DNA of 11,617 nucleotides from contig CALMFL010000266.1 in the NCBI GenBank assembly GCA_937862595.1, positions 1 through 11,617 of the forward strand. The letters run 5' to 3'. The notes beneath the pieces are model-generated. The model had not been told where the DNA came from, searched no databases, and was given only the letters and a program-made list of their open reading frames with translations. Positions 8,042 through 11,617 of the stretch are shown one piece after another; the stretch's first letter is position 1, and each line of letters starts with the position of its first letter. The stretch is from an uncultured Fidelibacterota bacterium (GTDB lineage Bacteria; Fidelibacterota; Fidelibacteria; Fidelibacterales; Fidelibacteraceae). The translations under genes and the position numbers were made by a program.

Positions 8042-8750
8042 CCCGTTTAAGTTTTCCCTGATACGCGATCGATATCCTTCCGGTCTCTTCCGAAACGATG
8101 ATCACGGTTGCGTCGCTTTCTTCCGAAAGACCCAGTCCCGCCAGATGGCGCGTTCCGATCGTCGGGTCAAGTTCAATATTTTCGCTCAGCGGCAAAATGC
8201 ACTTCGCCGCCAGAATCCGGTCTTCAAAAATAATGATCGCACCGTCGTGCAGCGGTGACGATGTATTGAAGATCGACAGCACGATATCATGGTTGATCAG
8301 GGCATTGATCTCAACGCCCCGGTCAATGATCGATTTCAACCCGCTGTCGCGCATGACAACAAGCAGAGCTCCCAACCCGGCCTTTTTCAATTCGAACACG
8401 GAATGAATGATCTCTTCCGTCTTGCTGTTGTCGGATTTGGACATCCATCGCAAAATGGGATTTTGCCCGATATACAGAAGGATGCGCCGCAGTTCCGGCT
8501 GGAACAGAATAATGAACAGGATCACCCATACGGTCGCCAGCTTTTCAAACAGCCAGGCCGTAGCGCGAAAATTCAAAAGATGCGCAAAAAAGCCCAGCAG
8601 CGCGATCGCGATCATGCCGTACAGCATCTGGCTGGCCCGCGTATCCCGGAACAACAGATAGGTCCCGTAAAAAACGAATCCAACCACGATCATGTCAATA
8701 ATATCGACAAGAGAAACGGAAATAAATCCGATGTTGAAAAGGTCTACCAT
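7986..8750 (-). CDS. dacA: Membrane diadenylate cyclase (c-di-AMP synthase, CdaA/DacA type)
   Basis: DacA joins two ATP molecules into cyclic di-AMP, a second messenger for osmotic, potassium and envelope control. The 254-residue protein has three N-terminal membrane segments (about 11-33, 41-60 and 68-86), a linker, then the cytosolic DAC domain. The catalytic motif SPLHDGA (165-171) is intact, as are SEESDATVIIVSEETG (209-224) and the GTRH start of the second motif (199-202). The residue after RH is Leu203 (codon CTG) where the family normally has Arg (RHR). The ATG at 8750 overlaps the folP stop by 7 bases and has AAGG five bases upstream. No cdaR or glmM partner is present, unlike in Firmicutes; a folP-dacA pairing is what I recall from Bacteroidota. 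Its last 56 bases also encode the start of the PorU-like protein in another frame. Family very secure; activity with RHL untested. Confidence 0.95.
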   Translation of the reverse strand: MVDLFNIGFISVSLVDIIDMIVVGFVFYGTYLLFRDTRASQMLYGMIAIALLGFFAHLLNFRATAWLFEKLATVWVILFIILFQPELRRILLYIGQNPILRWMSKSDNSKTEEIIHSVFELKKAGLGALLVVMRDSGLKSIIDRGVEINALINHDIVLSIFNTSSPLHDGAIIIFEDRILAAKCILPLSENIELDPTIGTRHLAGLGLSEESDATVIIVSEETGRISIAYQGKLKRDVNEDELRTSLYTYLSNR

Positions 8751-9541
8751 ATGCGCCTTAAAACGTTTATCGCCTGCGCTGTCGCCGCGACGTCATGCAC
8801 CCGGATGATCCCGGCGCCCCGGACGGCCGCAAGGCAGGCAATGGCCAGCGATCCCGGAAGACGGTCCCCGACCGGCGCTTCCGTTATATGGCCGATCATC
8901 GATTTCCTTGATGCGCCGATCATTACGGGAAATCCAAGGTTCACCAATATACTCAAATTTTTCAATATGTCAATGTTCTCTTCCAGCCGCTTTCCAAAAC
9001 CGATCCCGGGGTCCAGGATGATATTTTTTCTGTCGACTCCGGACCGGATCGCCGTTTCCGTCTGTTCCTGAAAAAACTGCAGGAGCTCCTCCATAATATC
9101 ACCGGGGGCAAGGTCCTCCTGCATGGTTTTGGGAACACCCCGCATATGCATGATGATCAGCCGGGCGTGATGCCGGGCAACCAGTTCCGCGATGCCGGGC
9201 TCAAAGCGCAGTCCCGATATGTCGTTGACGATCTGCGCACCCAGGGCAAGGGCTTCTTTTGCCACAGCCGCTTTCGTGGTGTCGATCGAGACCGGGACAC
9301 CGAGACGGACCGCCCATTCCAAAACCGGCAAGACGCGATCCAGCTCTTCCTGCAGGGGGACGGGGTCGGAACCGGGACGGCTGGACTCCCCTCCGATGTC
9401 CAGAATGTCGGCGCCTTCTTCCACCATTTGTTCCGCGCGAGCACATGCCTTCCGGGGATCCAGGAACATACCCCCGTCACTGAACGAATCGGGGGTTACG
9501 TTTAAAATCCCCATGATTTTTATGCTGATCGTTTCTGCCAT
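8744..9541 (-). CDS. folP: Dihydropteroate synthase
   Basis: This cytosolic TIM-barrel enzyme condenses 6-hydroxymethyl-7,8-dihydropterin diphosphate with p-aminobenzoate to form dihydropteroate in folate synthesis; it is the sulfonamide target. The 265-residue length is typical for the family. All key motifs are present: ILNVTPDSFSDGG (12-24), GESSRPG (51-57), SIDTTK (85-90), NDISGL (106-111), the MHMRG loop (131-135), DPGIGFGK (177-184), SRKS (211-214) and RVHD (247-250). The first barrel strand begins almost at the N-terminus, so the protein lacks the short leader of the E. coli enzyme. The ATG at 9541 has no clear ribosome binding site. Another in-frame ATG at 9514 begins MGILNV, but using it would remove the first strand. 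It lies 20 bases after ftsH and overlaps dacA by 7 bases. Confidence 0.96.
   Translation of the reverse strand: MAETISIKIMGILNVTPDSFSDGGMFLDPRKACARAEQMVEEGADILDIGGESSRPGSDPVPLQEELDRVLPVLEWAVRLGVPVSIDTTKAAVAKEALALGAQIVNDISGLRFEPGIAELVARHHARLIIMHMRGVPKTMQEDLAPGDIMEELLQFFQEQTETAIRSGVDRKNIILDPGIGFGKRLEENIDILKNLSILVNLGFPVMIGASRKSMIGHITEAPVGDRLPGSLAIACLAAVRGAGIIRVHDVAATAQAINVLRRIW
8756..8759 (-). promoter_or_regulatory. Ribosome binding site of dacA inside folP
   Basis: AAGG on the minus strand lies five bases before the dacA ATG at 8750, within the last codons of folP. It supports the chosen start and the 7-base overlap between the two genes. Confidence 0.45.
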
Positions 9542-9561
9542 ACGATATCAAAGAACCGGGG

Positions 9562-11511
9562 TTATTTTGTCAGATCTATGCCTTCTTCTTTTGCGATCGC
9601 TTCCAGCTGTTCGCGATCGAGGGATTCTTTTTCAAGAAGCGCGTCGGCGATCTTTTTCAGCGAGGGGAAATGTGTTTTCAGCAGATCTTTTGCACCCTCA
9701 TAGGCGGTATTGATGATATGCTGGACTTCCTGATCGATCTTCTGGGCCGTAGCCTCGCTGTAGTTCTTGGTCGAACCGAAATCGCGGCCGATGAAGATTT
9801 CATGCGACTTTGTGCCGAATGCGGCAACGCCCAAGGCCTCGCTCATTCCCCATTCGCAGACCATTCTCCTGGCCAGATCGGTCGCGCGTTCGATATCATT
9901 GCTTGCTCCGGTCGTAATGTCCTCGTTCGAAAGCTCTTCCGCAACGCGTCCGCCCATCATGACCTGCAGTTGGGCGTTGATATATTTTTTAGAGTAATTG
10001 TATTTATCGGCTTCCGGCAGCATATGGGTAACGCCTAAAGCCCTTCCGCGGGGAATGATGCTGACCTTATGGACCGGGTCGGCTTCCTTCAGCAGCAGGG
10101 CCACCAGCGCATGGCCGGCCTCGTGGATCGCCGTGATCTGCTTGTCGTTCTCGCTGAGGAGCATGGATTTGCGCTCCGCCCCCATCATCACTTTGTCCTT
10201 GGCTTCTTCAAGATCCTTGGCCGTGACCGCCTTATGGTCCTTTCTTGCGGCAAGAAGTGCGGCTTCATTGACAAGGTTCGCCAGATCCGCACCGACCATA
10301 CCGGGGGTGCCTTTTGCAATGGTCTTAAGGTCAACCGAGGAAGAAAGTTTGATATTCTTTGTATGAACCTTGAGTATCCCTTCCCGGCCGACGGCATCGG
10401 GTACGTCGACCACGATCTGCCGGTCAAAGCGCCCGGGGCGCATAAGGGCGGAATCCAGGATGTCGGGACGGTTCGTTGCGGCGATCACGATCACGCTTGC
10501 ATCCGAATCGAATCCGTCCATCTGGACCAGCAGCTGGTTCAGGGTCTGTTCGCGTTCGTCATGTCCGCCGCCGAGCCCTGCGCCGCGCTGCCGTCCGACC
10601 GCGTCGATCTCATCGATAAACACGATGGCAGGGGAATTCTTCAGCGCCTGCTCAAATAGCCCGCGCACCCGGCTTGCGCCGACGCCCACGAACATTTCGA
10701 CAAAGTCGGCGCCCGAGATGCTAAAAAAGGGTACCTTTGCTTCTCCCGCAACAGCTTTGGCCAAAAGGGTCTTTCCCGTTCCGGGAGGGCCCAGTAAAAG
10801 CGCGCCGCGCGGGATCCGGCCGCCGAGACGCTGAAAGCGCTCGGGGTTTTTTAGGAATTCGATGATCTCCTCAAGCTCCTGTTTCGCTTCCGTACAGCCG
10901 GCAACATCTTTGAATGTGATCTTCGAATTTTCGGGATTGAATTTTTTGGCCGGGTTGGTGTTGCCGAACGAGAAGATCCCTCCGGAACCGCCGTTCCTGT
11001 TCCCCGACATGCGCCGCATCAGCACGATCCAGACCGCGATGATCACGATCCAGGGGAGAATGTTCAGCAGGATGTCCTTGAATCCAATCGTGGGTTCCCT
11101 GAATTCATATTCAAGTCCGGCATCGTCCCACTGGTCAAGCAGCTCGGTATCCAGATGCAGGATGGTCACCTGATAGCCCGTATATTCAACCGCTTTCCCG
11201 TTCATTTCTTCTACCAGCGGCTCCTTGAAATTTCCGGACAAGGTGTTCCCCTCAAAAATGCCGTTCTGGATCTTGTTTTCTTTCAGGTACTTCGTGAACT
11301 CCGTGTACCCCAGTTTTTTCCGGTCCTGCGTGTCCGTATTCCCGAAGATCTGGGCAAGGATGAGCAGCACAACGACAAGCCCTATCCAGATCAGCGGCGT
11401 TTTGGGGACTTTTACCGGACCCGGAAATTCGGGTCCCTTCCCCGGCGGCAGTTTACGGGGTGAATTTCCGCGCGGATCATCTCCGGTACTATTATAAAAT
11501 GGCTTGAACAT
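9562..11511 (-). CDS. ftsH: ATP-dependent zinc metalloprotease FtsH
   Basis: FtsH is a hexameric inner-membrane AAA+ protease that extracts and degrades misfolded membrane proteins and short-lived regulators. From the ATG at 11511 it has 649 residues. The order is: a Pro- and Gly-rich cytosolic leader (1-38), first membrane segment (about 39-56), periplasmic domain, second membrane segment (about 148-166), AAA+ domain with Walker A GPPGTGKT (241-248), pore loop MFVGVG (273-278), Walker B IVFIDEID (296-303) and second region of homology ATNRPDILDSALMRPGRFDR (345-364), then the M41 protease with zinc site HEAGH (463-467) and third ligand Asp539 in TGASND. An open frame extends 12 codons upstream, but the strong AGGAG five bases before 11511 decides the start. 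The leader before the first membrane segment is longer than in E. coli. It appears to be the first complete gene of the leftward operon. Confidence 0.98.
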   Translation of the reverse strand: MFKPFYNSTGDDPRGNSPRKLPPGKGPEFPGPVKVPKTPLIWIGLVVVLLILAQIFGNTDTQDRKKLGYTEFTKYLKENKIQNGIFEGNTLSGNFKEPLVEEMNGKAVEYTGYQVTILHLDTELLDQWDDAGLEYEFREPTIGFKDILLNILPWIVIIAVWIVLMRRMSGNRNGGSGGIFSFGNTNPAKKFNPENSKITFKDVAGCTEAKQELEEIIEFLKNPERFQRLGGRIPRGALLLGPPGTGKTLLAKAVAGEAKVPFFSISGADFVEMFVGVGASRVRGLFEQALKNSPAIVFIDEIDAVGRQRGAGLGGGHDEREQTLNQLLVQMDGFDSDASVIVIAATNRPDILDSALMRPGRFDRQIVVDVPDAVGREGILKVHTKNIKLSSSVDLKTIAKGTPGMVGADLANLVNEAALLAARKDHKAVTAKDLEEAKDKVMMGAERKSMLLSENDKQITAIHEAGHALVALLLKEADPVHKVSIIPRGRALGVTHMLPEADKYNYSKKYINAQLQVMMGGRVAEELSNEDITTGASNDIERATDLARRMVCEWGMSEALGVAAFGTKSHEIFIGRDFGSTKNYSEATAQKIDQEVQHIINTAYEGAKDLLKTHFPSLKKIADALLEKESLDREQLEAIAKEEGIDLTK

Positions 11512-11516
11512 AAATT

Positions 11517-11523
11517 CTCCTTT
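11517..11523 (-). promoter_or_regulatory. Ribosome binding site of ftsH
   Basis: On the minus strand this reads AAAGGAG and ends five bases before the ATG at 11511. It is the strongest Shine-Dalgarno match in the window. It fixes the ftsH start at 11511, not at the in-frame ATG at 11547. Confidence 0.8.
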
Positions 11524-11555
11524 ATAGCCTATTAATATACTAAACAAAAGTGAGA
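11524..11555 (-). promoter_or_regulatory. AT-rich leader upstream of ftsH, possible promoter
   Basis: The short space before ftsH is strongly AT-rich. On the minus strand it contains TATATT (11534-11539), a possible -10 element, but I find no well-spaced -35 box and no clear Bacteroidota-type TAnnTTTG/TTTG pair. It is the only gap upstream of the gene run that could house the operon promoter. This is a weak call made on position and composition. Confidence 0.2.
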
Positions 11556-11617
11556 TTATGTTCCCTTTTTATTGGTTTTCAGGACGTTCATGGCAAAAAT
11601 GTCGCGCAATCGCCGGT
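11556..11617 (-). CDS. Possible C-terminal tail of an unidentified upstream gene
   Basis: One minus-strand frame enters from the right edge and reads RRLRDIFAMNVLKTNKKGT before a TAA at 11556-11558, leaving 44 bases before ftsH. The basic, lysine-ending tail is plausible as the end of a protein. Nineteen residues are too few to name a family, and the other two frames also stop inside the window. It may simply be untranslated sequence. Confidence 0.22.
   Translation of the reverse strand, partial: RRLRDIFAMNVLKTNKKGT

Noticed and set aside
8289..9071. Plus-strand open frame (260 codons) across the dacA-folP junction
   Set aside because: It is antisense to two strongly conserved genes, and its translation is low-complexity and motif-free.
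9542..9561. Promoter or terminator between ftsH and folP
   Set aside because: Only 20 bases with no stable hairpin or T-run and no -10/-35 pair; read-through is simpler.
11512..11547. Longer FtsH start at 11547
   Set aside because: The added 12 residues lack a ribosome binding site, while the ATG at 11511 follows AGGAG by five bases.

Overview
The window is 11.6 kb of gene-dense bacterial chromosome. Every convincing gene lies on the minus strand, so transcription runs from right to left. In that order the genes are: a possible tail of an unidentified gene, ftsH, folP, dacA (cdaA), a porU-like C25 peptidase, a porV-like outer-membrane barrel, a two-domain fibronectin-III-like lipoprotein, a small exported SLBB-domain protein, and ahcY, which runs off the left edge. 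From ftsH onward no gap between genes exceeds about 20 bases. Four of the seven junctions are gaps of 4 to 20 bases and three are overlaps, which suggests one long transcript. I see no tRNA, rRNA, CRISPR array, insertion sequence, phage gene or convincing terminator. No gene-free stretch exceeds about 110 bases.

The host is probably a Gram-negative bacterium of the Fibrobacteres-Chlorobi-Bacteroidetes (FCB) superphylum. The reasons are an adjacent PorU/PorV pair of the type IX secretion system (T9SS), a C-terminal sorting-type domain on the PorU homologue, and a folP-dacA pair, an arrangement I recall from Bacteroidota. The moderate to high GC content and the FlgD/type-A style sorting domain would also fit a less studied FCB phylum such as Marinimicrobia, Calditrichota, KSB1 or Fibrobacterota. 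The sequence alone does not settle the phylum.

Right part (7986-11511): housekeeping genes. FtsH is the membrane AAA+ zinc protease, FolP makes dihydropteroate for folate, and DacA makes the second messenger c-di-AMP. DacA has an unusual RHL in place of the usual RHR motif.

Middle and left part (861-8041): four consecutive exported proteins, tightly spaced and probably translationally coupled. The first two are PorU (the expected sortase-like enzyme that removes sorting domains from T9SS cargo at the cell surface) and PorV (the expected barrel that shuttles cargo to it). The next two, an FN3-like lipoprotein and a mini-SLBB protein with a hydrophobic C-terminal helix, have no standard place in the known T9SS attachment complex and are the best candidates here for new biology. 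The far left is ahcY, 285 codons of S-adenosylhomocysteine hydrolase, probably read from the same message.
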